Positions 7,200 through 14,202 are shown, counted from the first letter of the stretch. The stretch is DNA of 15,275 bases from a bacterium CG2_30_54_10 (GCA_001872985.1 MNYA01000070.1:1-15275), one strand, 5' to 3'. Made by a program: numbers and translations. The notes: generated from the letters alone by a model not told the origin.

Positions 7200-7271
7200 T
7201 GTCATTGCGAGGAGCGCAAGCGACGAAGCAATCTCGAGCGAAAAGATTGCTTCGCTTCACTCGCAATGACA
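7200..7271. repeat. second copy of the MITE core palindrome
   Basis: It starts TGTCATTGCGAG and ends CTCGCAATGACA, with the arms continuing as GAGCG..AGCGACGAAGCAATC and GATTGCTTCGCTT. It is 72 bp against 75 bp at 752-826. Unlike the first copy it lacks the outer ACTGTAGCAA termini, and I see no flanking direct repeat. Read on either strand it makes a strong stem-loop. Confidence 0.8.
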
Positions 7272-7288
7272 CGTTCTCATCTTTGGGG

Positions 7289-7368
7289 TGTCGCCACCAT
7301 CTTGGCGAATACCTTTTTTCGGGAATGCACCCTCGTTGGGTGTGACCTTCGCGCAATGTGGCGACACA
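7289..7368. repeat. 80-bp block bounded by inverted repeats
   Basis: GTGTCGCCAC (7289-7298) and GTGGCGACAC (7359-7368) are a perfect 10-bp inverted repeat, with weaker inverted symmetry continuing for about another 15 bp inside. Nested within are two small hairpins, TCGCCA/TGGCGA (7291-7296 and 7303-7308) and CACCC/GGGTG around 7328-7342. Confidence 0.55.
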
Positions 7369-7370
7369 AA

Positions 7371-7420
7371 GTGGCAGCGGCTTCCAGCCGCTGCTGCGGA
7401 GGCTCTCAAGCCTCCGCCAC
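7371..7420. repeat. paired GC-rich hairpins enclosed by GTGGC/GCCAC
   Basis: The first arm is AGCGGCT, TCC loop, AGCCGCT (7376-7392). The second is GCGGAGGCT, CTCA loop, AGCCTCCGC (7396-7417). The whole is enclosed by GTGGC (7371-7375) and GCCAC (7416-7420), so it can fold as two hairpins or as a three-way junction. It lies 80-130 bp after the MCE gene in that gene's transcript direction and could act as an RNA 3'-end structure. I recall similar 'AGCGGCTGGAAGCCGCT' repeats from other bacteria. Confidence 0.6.
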
Positions 7421-7500
7421 TTTTCCGGCATTCCAACACAGCCTGAGTTGTTAACAACCTGAACATGCTTCAAAGGACACACCCCGATCGTTCGGTCGGA

Positions 7501-8883
7501 TCAGAACTTGTACTCGATTGCGAAGTTGATATCCTTTTTGTCGGTGATGTCGTCGACGCGGAGCTGGAACTTAATGCCCGGCCGGATCGCATAGCCGCTT
7601 GTGAAGCGTACGGTTGGGTCGCGGGTATCGATAAAGTCGAGGCTGTAGGTGATGTCTTCGGCCCATTGGTAGTCGAATCCGAGGCCGATCTTGGAGGCGA
7701 TTACACCGGCTCGCTTGACCAGCCGTTGCTGGGCGTCGCGGGCGAGCATCAGGTTAAACAGCGGGTCACCGCCTATGTCCTCGACGCCGATTCGATAGAA
7801 ACTGCTTTCGTTGGGATAGAGGTCCACGAGAATATCGGAGAAGAAGGTGTCATTTTCCTTGTGGTAGCGGAGGAGATACTTGAAGTCGATGCGAGTCTGT
7901 TTGATGTTCAGGAAGACTTTGTCGACAGCCTGTGCAATCTTGTGGGCATCGTCCAGTCCCGTTTTAATCTTGCCGCGGATGTCTTTTTCGGTAACGATCT
8001 CCTTCACCTCTCGGGTGATTTCCTTGGCGTTCTCGGAAGCTTTTTTCAGGGTTTCGATAGTTGAGCGAACGTTCTCGGTCATCTTACGATCCTTGTTGAG
8101 GTCGGCGATCATATTATCGAGACGTTCTGACATGTCGCGGATGTTGTCGACGGTCTCCTTCAGGTGTGCGCGGTTCTCGTCGGTAACATCATTCAGTTGC
8201 TTGCTGAAATTCTTGAGATTGGCGATCATTCCCCGGATGTTTTCCCTGTTCAGTTCCAATTCGTCTTTTGCCTTTTTCAGGATCTCATCAAGGTTATTGA
8301 CCATGCTCTCGGTCTTGTTCTGGACGGACTCTATGATTCCCTTGACCTTTTCGGACGCCGACTCGGCATTCTTGAAGATTGCCTTTGTGCTAGCCTTCAA
8401 CTCAGGATCGCCGACGATATCCTTGGCCGAGACAACGAGTCCTTGCAGTTTTTTAAGGAGTTCATTTCCCTGCTCGAAAAGTTCTTCCATGCGGGTGGGA
8501 TCGGTTCCTTCCACGACAGCTTTGTCGAAGACATAGGGGGAATTCTGGTCGCGGGTGGGAATGATTTCGACGAACTTTTCACCCATGAGCCCGGCTGTTC
8601 CAATCGTGAAGGTGCTGCGGCGCCGGATTTTGTGCTTCTTGTCGCGGATGTAGGCATAGACGAAAGCCTGATCGTCGTCGATTTCGATTGCCTCAACCTT
8701 ACCGATTTTCACGCCGGCCATCGAGACGCTTGAACCAACACTCAGCCCGTTAACCGTATAGAAAGTCACGGCGAACCGATAGCCTTTTTCCTGAAACGAA
8801 ATGTCACCGATCACGAAAACCATGTAAACGAGGAGTGCGCATGCGGCCATCGTGAGAATGCCAACTTTGAGCGTCGAGTTCAT
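7501..8883 (-). CDS. MCE (MlaD-family) lipid-transport protein with C-terminal beta domain
   Basis: A 460-residue protein with an N-terminal transmembrane anchor (about 7-26) and a single MCE domain (about 35-112, with NGLSVGSSVSMAGVKIGKVE and GTAGLMGEKFVEI). A long charged coiled coil (about 135-330) follows, with repeated K/E/N heptads. The last 120 residues are rich in alternating polar/aromatic strands (FKYLLRYHKEN, FYRIGVEDIGGD, GLGFDYQWAEDITYSLDFI) and end in IEYKF. A C-terminal Phe after alternating residues is the usual signal of outer-membrane beta proteins. MCE proteins assemble as hexamers on MlaE and carry phospholipid between membranes. The coiled coil could bridge the periplasm and the beta domain engage the outer membrane, which is inference. 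The start has GGGAG 6 nt upstream. Last gene of the operon. Confidence 0.9.
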   Translation of the reverse strand: MNSTLKVGILTMAACALLVYMVFVIGDISFQEKGYRFAVTFYTVNGLSVGSSVSMAGVKIGKVEAIEIDDDQAFVYAYIRDKKHKIRRRSTFTIGTAGLMGEKFVEIIPTRDQNSPYVFDKAVVEGTDPTRMEELFEQGNELLKKLQGLVVSAKDIVGDPELKASTKAIFKNAESASEKVKGIIESVQNKTESMVNNLDEILKKAKDELELNRENIRGMIANLKNFSKQLNDVTDENRAHLKETVDNIRDMSERLDNMIADLNKDRKMTENVRSTIETLKKASENAKEITREVKEIVTEKDIRGKIKTGLDDAHKIAQAVDKVFLNIKQTRIDFKYLLRYHKENDTFFSDILVDLYPNESSFYRIGVEDIGGDPLFNLMLARDAQQRLVKRAGVIASKIGLGFDYQWAEDITYSLDFIDTRDPTVRFTSGYAIRPGIKFQLRVDDITDKKDINFAIEYKF

Positions 8884-8915
8884 TAGCTGCTCCCGGATCT
8901 GATAATCTTAAAATT

Positions 8916-9662
8916 CTATAATAACGTCATCGGCCCCTTGGCTTCGCCTCGGATGAACTGCTGAACCAGGGGGTCGGGGGAATTGATGATTTCATTTTTG
9001 GTTCCAATGGCGACAATCTGGCCTCCGTAATGCAGGGCCAAGCGGTCGCCGATACGATATGCTGAGTTGAGATCGTGCGTGACCACGATGGAGGTCACAC
9101 CCAGGCGCTCTTTCAGGCTGAGGTGCAGCTCATCGATTGCGCAGGTCATGATCGGGTCAAGCCCGGTCGTGGGTTCGTCGTAAAGAATAATTTCCGGTTC
9201 CATGGCGATTGCGCGGGCAAGACCGACGCGTTTGCGCATTCCACCGGAAAGTTCGGACGGCATCAGGTAATTTGCCCCGGGGAGGCCGACCATTTCAAGC
9301 TTTTCTGAAACGATATGATGGATCGCGATATCGGAAAGACCGGTGTGTTTTCGCAGACCGAAAGCGATGTTTTCTTCGACTGTAAGCGAGTCGAAAAGTG
9401 CGGCGGATTGGAACAGCATTCCCATGCGCATTCGAAGTGAATCGAGCTTTTTGTGATTGAAACTTGTGATATCGTCTCCGTCAATGATCACTTGGCCGCC
9501 GTCAGGTTTGAGGAGACCGATGATATGTTTCAGAAGCACGCTTTTTCCGCATCCTGACGGACCGAGAATTACGAGGGTTTCCCCGTCGTAGATTTTGAGG
9601 TTGATGCCTTTCAATACCTCTTTCGGACCGAATCGCTTGCTGAGATCTGAAATAATAATCAT
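8916..9662 (-). CDS. mlaF: MlaF-type ABC ATPase of the MCE lipid transporter
   Basis: A 248-residue ATPase with Walker A GPSGCGKS (34-41), Q-loop Gln85 in GMLFQSAALFDSLTV (a hallmark of MlaF/Ttg2A proteins), signature ELSGGMRKRVGLARA (137-151), Walker B IILYDEPTTGLDP (158-170) and switch His196 in VTHDL. It powers the MlaE permease in moving phospholipids between inner membrane and MCE protein. The ATG at 9662 overlaps the MlaE stop as ATGA, and the protein then begins at the first ABC strand. A longer reading to 9809 lies inside the MlaE gene and is rejected. The gap to the MCE gene is 32 nt. Confidence 0.95.
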   Translation of the reverse strand: MIIISDLSKRFGPKEVLKGINLKIYDGETLVILGPSGCGKSVLLKHIIGLLKPDGGQVIIDGDDITSFNHKKLDSLRMRMGMLFQSAALFDSLTVEENIAFGLRKHTGLSDIAIHHIVSEKLEMVGLPGANYLMPSELSGGMRKRVGLARAIAMEPEIILYDEPTTGLDPIMTCAIDELHLSLKERLGVTSIVVTHDLNSAYRIGDRLALHYGGQIVAIGTKNEIINSPDPLVQQFIRGEAKGPMTLL

Positions 9663-10450
9663 TGCAGATAAGCCATATTGAAGTTGTTGATTCCGACGGT
9701 CAAAAAGTAGTTGACGGCAAGAATGAACATTATCGCAAGAACCACCGCTCCGGTCGTGCTTTTTCCGACACCCTCGGCGCCGCCTTCGGTAGTGAAGCCC
9801 TTGTAGCAACCGATGGTACCGATCAGCCCACCGAAAACCATCGATTTTAACAACCCGCCTACGATGTCCTGGATTTTGAGGCTTTGAAGGATTGAATCGC
9901 TGAAGGTAGCGAGTGTGAGCCCGATCTGATGGACGGCGATAATCGAGCCGCCTATCATCCCGACCACGTTCGTAAAGACCGTGAGAATCACGAGCATGAA
10001 GGTGCAGCCCCAGAACCTTGGCACGACCAGATAATCGACCGGGTCCGTGGCCATGGTTTCGAGCGCGTCGATTTGTTCGGTGATTTTCATCGTTCCGAGT
10101 TCGGCCGCGATCGAGCTCCCTATCCGGCCGGCAACGACAATCGAGGTCAGGATCGGAGCGAGCTCACGAGCCATCGCCATGCTGACGACACCGCCAACAT
10201 AGCGCTGCGCGCCGAGCTGGGCAAATTGATAGCCGATCTGGACTACGAGAACAGCTCCAGTGGAGAATCCGGTTAGGGCAACCATCGGGAAGGAATCGAC
10301 GCCGATTCTTGACATCTGCTCCATCAGGTTTTTCATGCCGAATCTTCCGGTGCGGATTCCGTGGATGGTCCAGTAGATCGATTGTAGAAACAGGATGGTA
10401 AGGCTGCCGAAAAGGTTGGTCAGATCCTTGAGCAGCTTGATGGCGATCAT
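9659..10450 (-). CDS. mlaE: MlaE-family permease
   Basis: A 263-residue integral inner-membrane protein. It carries the family's central signature in full, including TGFSTGAVLVVQIGYQFA near 60, ARELAPILTSIVVAGRIGSS near 97 and AAELGTMKITEQIDALETMA near 117, followed by DPVDYLVVPR. About five hydrophobic segments follow the amphipathic N-terminal helix. It is the membrane subunit that holds the MCE hexamer and is driven by MlaF. The start ATG at 10450 has GAGGA 8 nt upstream, inside the last codons of the S55 peptidase gene, whose stop is 4 nt away. It overlaps mlaF by 4 nt, so the subunits are made together. Confidence 0.95.
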   Translation of the reverse strand: MIAIKLLKDLTNLFGSLTILFLQSIYWTIHGIRTGRFGMKNLMEQMSRIGVDSFPMVALTGFSTGAVLVVQIGYQFAQLGAQRYVGGVVSMAMARELAPILTSIVVAGRIGSSIAAELGTMKITEQIDALETMATDPVDYLVVPRFWGCTFMLVILTVFTNVVGMIGGSIIAVHQIGLTLATFSDSILQSLKIQDIVGGLLKSMVFGGLIGTIGCYKGFTTEGGAEGVGKSTTGAVVLAIMFILAVNYFLTVGINNFNMAYLQ

Positions 10451-10454
10451 CGGA

Positions 10455-12371
10455 TCATTCCTCGCTAAGACTTATCGTAGTTTCGACCCGGCCCTGAACG
10501 ACAAGGTTCGTGGGTTGAATTTCGAGATCTCGGTTGTTCAGTTTGATTTTTTTCACTTCTTCGCCCTCGGCGGTGAGCTGGAAAAGAAGGTCTGAATTCT
10601 TCGGTGAGTTGACCCATTCTGACATTGCGGCATCGAAAGTTTCGGGGGACTTCTCATCGGATGAACGGTTCTCTTTTCCGCTCTTCGCGCCATCTTTTCC
10701 ATCTCCGGTCGCTTCGCTGTCTTCGACCCGGCCGCTCAGACCGAATACGGAAAGGGTCAGGTTTTCCTTCCCGATGTCGTGCGGGATGGGAAGCTTTGCT
10801 TTGCGGACAAGACTCTTTTCGCGATAAGGCCGGATCGTAACCCAGGCCTCGAGAATCCCACCCGGAGTGATCGAATGATTCTTCACCTCGACCTTTTCGA
10901 TGTTCATGGTCCGCCGTTGCTTTTCAACCTCGAGCTTGAGCATCAGCCGTGTGGGAGAAACTTCCTCGAGGTCGCTGTCCATGATGTTGCCAAGAAGGCC
11001 GGTGGTCTCTTCGATCAGGGATCCGACAATGTCGGATTTGGAATGAAAAAGGTTCTCGCGACGGAACTGATACTGCTTTCCCGCTGAATTGGCGCACTCA
11101 AGGGCGATTACCATCTGGGCTGTCCCCTCGCCATCACGATCGATCACTTCCTCGATTGCCTGCTGCAATGTGGATTCAATTACTGAGATGAAAACAGCGG
11201 GATCTCGAACCACTTGGTAATTGATACTTCTGGAGCGCTTGATATCCTTGTCGGAGATCTCGAGCTGGACCGGAACCATGGTCGGAAATCTTCCGACCTC
11301 GCCCGAGATTCCTTTTTCCCGATCCTGGGTGATAACGCCAAGCATTTCGGTCGGAGCGCCGATCTTGAATGGCATCTGAACGCTTGAAAAACTGTGATAA
11401 ATGTGCGTTCCAGTCATTAAAAATGAGACGTTTCCCTTTTTCAAAAACGGATGAGCGAATGCAAGGATGCGCTTTCCGTCACGGTAGGTAAGAGTGCCGA
11501 GGGTGGTGAGATTGATATCCCCACGAGCGAGCTGCACGCCGATGGCGGATCCCGGCTCGAGCGTTTCAGACGCATTGCCTTTGGAACTGACCGCTGAAAG
11601 GTTCATACCGGGCGGGATCGGAACCGCCTGCAGATGACGATTCTTGAAATGCGAATTAAGAATTCCAAGAAATTTGTCAGACAATCCCTGTATGAACACT
11701 GGGGTCGCCGCATGCAGGAATACCGGCTCCCCCGGGAGAATTCCGGATCGTGAAACATCCTCGTCATCGCTTACTTCCCAAAGCCGGTTCACGATTTTTC
11801 CGCCCAGGCGAAGCGGCGCGGAGCACGTCCAGAGAACCGGCTTTTCATCGACCGGCCGCGAGCTTGTGAGGGGGTAATCCCAGATATCGAGCATCTCCTC
11901 GATCGGAGTGACCAGACCTACGGTGTGATCGGTCATCACCCATCCGGAGCTCAGCCCGCCGATGATTTTCCCGTTGATGTAAACCGGGCTTCCGCTCATG
12001 CCTGCCGCGATCCCGCCTGCATCCTGGATCACCTGACCGCTGACTTTGACAAGGATCGACTGGCCCGAGATCAGAATGTTTTCGTTTAGTTTGTTGTTCG
12101 AAAGCACCCCCATCACCTCGACGTTGAACGTCTCGATGTCCCGGCCATGAATAACGGTTTTCCCGAATCCTTTCATGCCGACCTTCACATCTTTCAGCGG
12201 CATTATGGCATCGTTTGCGTCCACTTGAACCGACAAGAAGAGAACCGCAAACAGGACGGAAGCCAATCGGTTCGCGAATGAAGATCGTACTGCAAACGCA
12301 GACCGGGTCGCAAACACCGGTCGGATTGCGAAGATCACCGGAAACTCAGTTTCGCGTAATGACGATGCCAT
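10455..12371 (-). CDS. exported SpoIVB-type (S55) peptidase domain protein
   Basis: A 638-residue protein. After an unusually long, Arg-rich N-terminal region, a hydrophobic core (LASVLFAVLFLSV, about 36-48) and VDANDA look like a signal peptide. Residues 57-165 include MPLKDVKVGMKGFG and the serine motif GMSGSPVYINGKIIG (124-138; Ser126 is the likely nucleophile). Further on, GTLTYRDGKRILAFAHPF (292-309) carries His307 in the place of the family's GH motif, and GVITQDREKGISGEVGR follows. The C-terminal 200 residues are beta-rich with a charged, low-complexity linker near 555-585 and no recognised domain. The 12371 ATG overlaps the glycosidase gene by 26 nt and has no close Shine-Dalgarno, so an internal GTG (12338 or 12317) is possible. 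It lies directly before mlaE and may process or chaperone envelope proteins of this system; that is inference. Confidence 0.82.
   Translation of the reverse strand: MASSLRETEFPVIFAIRPVFATRSAFAVRSSFANRLASVLFAVLFLSVQVDANDAIMPLKDVKVGMKGFGKTVIHGRDIETFNVEVMGVLSNNKLNENILISGQSILVKVSGQVIQDAGGIAAGMSGSPVYINGKIIGGLSSGWVMTDHTVGLVTPIEEMLDIWDYPLTSSRPVDEKPVLWTCSAPLRLGGKIVNRLWEVSDDEDVSRSGILPGEPVFLHAATPVFIQGLSDKFLGILNSHFKNRHLQAVPIPPGMNLSAVSSKGNASETLEPGSAIGVQLARGDINLTTLGTLTYRDGKRILAFAHPFLKKGNVSFLMTGTHIYHSFSSVQMPFKIGAPTEMLGVITQDREKGISGEVGRFPTMVPVQLEISDKDIKRSRSINYQVVRDPAVFISVIESTLQQAIEEVIDRDGEGTAQMVIALECANSAGKQYQFRRENLFHSKSDIVGSLIEETTGLLGNIMDSDLEEVSPTRLMLKLEVEKQRRTMNIEKVEVKNHSITPGGILEAWVTIRPYREKSLVRKAKLPIPHDIGKENLTLSVFGLSGRVEDSEATGDGKDGAKSGKENRSSDEKSPETFDAAMSEWVNSPKNSDLLFQLTAEGEEVKKIKLNNRDLEIQPTNLVVQGRVETTISLSEE
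12261..12332 (-). repeat. 18-bp tandem repeat, four units, at the start of the S55 peptidase gene
   Basis: Four consecutive 18-bp units encode FAIRPV, FATRSA, FAVRSS and FANRLA. In DNA each unit begins TT(C/T)GC(A/G) and has CG(A/G/C) as its fourth codon. The repeat lies between the start codon and the hydrophobic core of the signal peptide. Confidence 0.7.
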
Positions 12372-13803
12372 TTGAAATCGGCCGTTCCCTTCCGTCGGAT
12401 GGGCGATTCACGACCCGCCCTTTGACGACCATGCTGGATGACCCGCCGCCATCAAGGTTAATAGCTTGGCAACCCCCCAACTTTTTGATGTAACCGGCAA
12501 GCTCGGCAAGGGTCATCCCGGCGCTTTGCTGCGAGCGGCCATCGACAACCACAAAAAGCAGGTCGCCGTTGAATGTCCGGCCAACCGCCGAGCGCGGGTG
12601 TCGCCCGTAGGTAATCGTGGCGTCGAATTTCTCTTCCTTGCCATTTATGTCCACAAGACCCTCGGAAAGAAGCCGTGGGCCGCCACATACCGCATGTTGA
12701 ACGGTTTTCCAGGGAGCGTTGATCTCATAATCGAGTTTCACCATGTCGCCGAGACGCACTCCCGAAAGAGCCGCCGATTTGGATCCGCCCGCGGAAACAA
12801 CCACGCCGTCGGGCGGAATCAGCGAGTCCCGGTCGTGGAGCCCGACAACCCTTCCCTGCACCAGGACAAGCTCCCGCCCGGATTCGGTGGTCATCGTGCT
12901 CCGTGCGAATTCCGGCGTGAATACCACCAACTTATCGCCGGTTCGAGGCTGGTTAACAGCATCGATCTCGACCCGTGAGGAGCCTGCTTCCAGGACTCCT
13001 GAAAAATCAGGATTTCCGAATAACGGCTGCCCGTTGGTTGAAATACCAAAAACAGATCGATTGTACAAGGGCGAGCTGATGAGGCGTCGGTTGATGATCA
13101 AGGTTCCGATCGGATCGCCGCGCTGGGTAAAATAACATCCGTTGATCGCGGCCACCGCATTGTAACGGCGGCCGATCGAGCTGAGAATCTCCTTCTGGCA
13201 GATTCCATCGTTGGCCAAAACAGGAATCACGCAAAGCGCCGTACCCGGGTGCTCGAGGCGAAGCAGGAATACATCTGCCGGCCCGGCAGCGGTTGGAACC
13301 CGATCCCGGTAGTAGGTCAGCCCTTCGGTCAGGCTCTCCCCTGCCTGAAGGGGGAAATCGACATCCTTGGCCTTGAAAGGAATCACCAGTTGGGAAATCC
13401 CGGCGGTTGATGTGGTCAGATACGGCTCGCCGATGTTTCCGGGGGCGTAGAAGACGTAATCAGAATATCTGATCGATCGATACTGGGAGAATTTTATGAA
13501 GATGGTTCCAAGCTCTGTTGCGGTTTCACTCGCCAGAATGGAAAGAGGAGGCTGAACTCTCATTCTAAGAACTTTTCCGCGGTGGGACAATTTCGTGAAT
13601 TTCACCGGTCGGGAAAGATCGAACTCGACTTTCTGAATCGGTTCATCTTCGTGATGGGTTATCCCGAGGATGGATACTTCCTCGATGGGCGCGGTCATCG
13701 AGGGCGATGCGGACGAAGCCGGAAGCTCTCCATCACCACAGGAAGACAAGGATGACGCCAATTTTAAGCCGCCGAAGGGGGCATTCTCATCCGGGACTTT
13801 CAT
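12346..13803 (-). CDS. phosphodiester glycosidase (NAGPA-type) with AMIN-like N-terminal domain
   Basis: A 485-residue protein. The C-terminal domain (about 217-483) is a phosphodiester glycosidase, the family of the mammalian uncovering enzyme, which cleaves a sugar from a phosphodiester. Its marks are AAINGCYF (218-225), RHPRSAVGRT (401-410), VVVDGRS (418-424) and INLDGGGSSSMVV (448-460). Residues 42-150 resemble an AMIN-type beta domain (VEFDLSRPVKFTKL) that in other proteins binds envelope glycans. The ATG at 13803 has AGGTGA 8 nt upstream. No signal peptide follows this start, which is odd for such an enzyme. The same frame upstream of an amber codon (13842-13840) encodes a hydrophobic segment. 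First gene of the operon, overlapping the S55 gene by 26 nt if that gene starts at 12371. Substrate unknown. Confidence 0.86.
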   Translation of the reverse strand: MKVPDENAPFGGLKLASSLSSCGDGELPASSASPSMTAPIEEVSILGITHHEDEPIQKVEFDLSRPVKFTKLSHRGKVLRMRVQPPLSILASETATELGTIFIKFSQYRSIRYSDYVFYAPGNIGEPYLTTSTAGISQLVIPFKAKDVDFPLQAGESLTEGLTYYRDRVPTAAGPADVFLLRLEHPGTALCVIPVLANDGICQKEILSSIGRRYNAVAAINGCYFTQRGDPIGTLIINRRLISSPLYNRSVFGISTNGQPLFGNPDFSGVLEAGSSRVEIDAVNQPRTGDKLVVFTPEFARSTMTTESGRELVLVQGRVVGLHDRDSLIPPDGVVVSAGGSKSAALSGVRLGDMVKLDYEINAPWKTVQHAVCGGPRLLSEGLVDINGKEEKFDATITYGRHPRSAVGRTFNGDLLFVVVDGRSQQSAGMTLAELAGYIKKLGGCQAINLDGGGSSSMVVKGRVVNRPSDGRERPISNGIVITRN

Positions 13804-13839
13804 CGCATAACTCACCTGAGGGGCTGGTTCGAAACCGGC

Positions 13840-13932
13840 CTATGAAGCGGATTTTTCCTGGAAAATAGCGCCGACCAGAAATATCTGGCCCAGGAAAAGC
13901 AGCCCGACGAATTGTCTCAGAGTTCCTTTAAT
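13840..13932 (-). pseudogene. signal-anchor-like segment in frame with the glycosidase but cut off by TAG
   Basis: Read in the glycosidase frame, codons from 13932 give (I)KGTLRQ, then a 17-residue hydrophobic run FVGLLFLGQIFLVGAIF, then QEKSAS and a TAG stop (13842-13840). The frame then stays open into the glycosidase itself (12 sense codons up to the ATG at 13803). The first codon is ATT, where an ATG would give a textbook signal sequence. This could be the lost export signal of the glycosidase (start and stop mutations), a sequencing error, or a recoded stop. It could also be chance. Confidence 0.45.
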
Positions 13933-14007
13933 GGTAGTCGCCGCCTTGCAGGCATGAGGATTGTCATTCCCACTATCGGCAGAACTCCCAGCCAAGGTTA
14001 AATAAAA

Positions 14008-14040
14008 GGGATTAGGGATTAGGGAGCAAGGGAGCAGGGG
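14008..14040 (+). other. G-quadruplex-type G-tract array with telomere-like repeats
   Basis: Five runs of three or four G are spaced by 4, 4, 5 and 4 nt (GGGATTAGGGATTAGGG, then AGCAA, GGG, AGCA, GGGG). This meets the usual G3+N1-7 rule for an intramolecular quadruplex on the plus strand. The strand is the template for the glycosidase operon, about 205-240 nt upstream of its start. Confidence 0.6.
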
Positions 14041-14182
14041 AAGATCCTGCTACACGCTGAATTTGAACTCATACGATCGCAACATCCAATGCGCTTTTGG
14101 ATTGTTTGATAATAGAATTCACGGAAACTACTGTTGTAGCAGTAACTTGGCTTCGCTTTCCTGAGGGGATCGCCCGATTTCA

Positions 14183-14202
14183 AACGTCCAAATCCGGACG
14201 TT
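14183..14202. promoter_or_regulatory. palindrome, possible activator site
   Basis: AACGTCC (14183-14189) and GGACGTT (14196-14202) form a perfect 7-bp inverted repeat around a 6-nt spacer. Its centre is about 135 bp upstream of the start point expected from the sigma-54-like promoter, a usual distance for an enhancer-binding activator. No direct evidence of function. Confidence 0.3.

Larger units (their letters stand above)
6936..7500. other. repeat-rich intergenic region
   Basis: This is 565 bp without a supportable gene. From left to right it holds the leader of the nucleotidyltransferase-like gene, with small dyads at 7014-7027 (ATGGT, 4-nt gap, ACCAT) and 7061-7072 (TAGTA TC TACTA). These are followed by a 43-bp interspersed repeat (7072-7114), a MITE core (7200-7271), an inverted-repeat block (7289-7368), a two-hairpin GC-rich block (7371-7420) and a 12-bp palindrome GTTGTTAACAAC (7447-7458). 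Open frames across it are products of the repeats, not genes. Confidence 0.7.

Noticed and set aside
7069..7482. Open frames across the repeat region on both strands
   Set aside because: They translate the palindromic repeats (peptides such as SLRGAQATKQS), have no ribosome binding site and are commonly mis-annotated as proteins.
7465..8064. 199-codon plus-strand open frame (also 8164-8733)
   Set aside because: Antisense shadow of the MCE gene with a meaningless acidic product.
9663..9809. N-terminal extension of MlaF
   Set aside because: The added residues are out-of-frame mlaE sequence. The ATGA junction at 9662 gives a normal MlaF start.
13740..13803. Lipoprotein signal (LSSC near residue 19-22 of the glycosidase)
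   Set aside because: The residues before the Cys include Asp, Glu, Asn and Lys and form no hydrophobic core, so a lipobox is unlikely.
13823..13839. T-arm-like GCTGG TTCGAAA CCGGC, suggesting a tRNA
   Set aside because: No matching acceptor, D or anticodon stems at the right distances on either strand. One side falls inside the glycosidase coding sequence.
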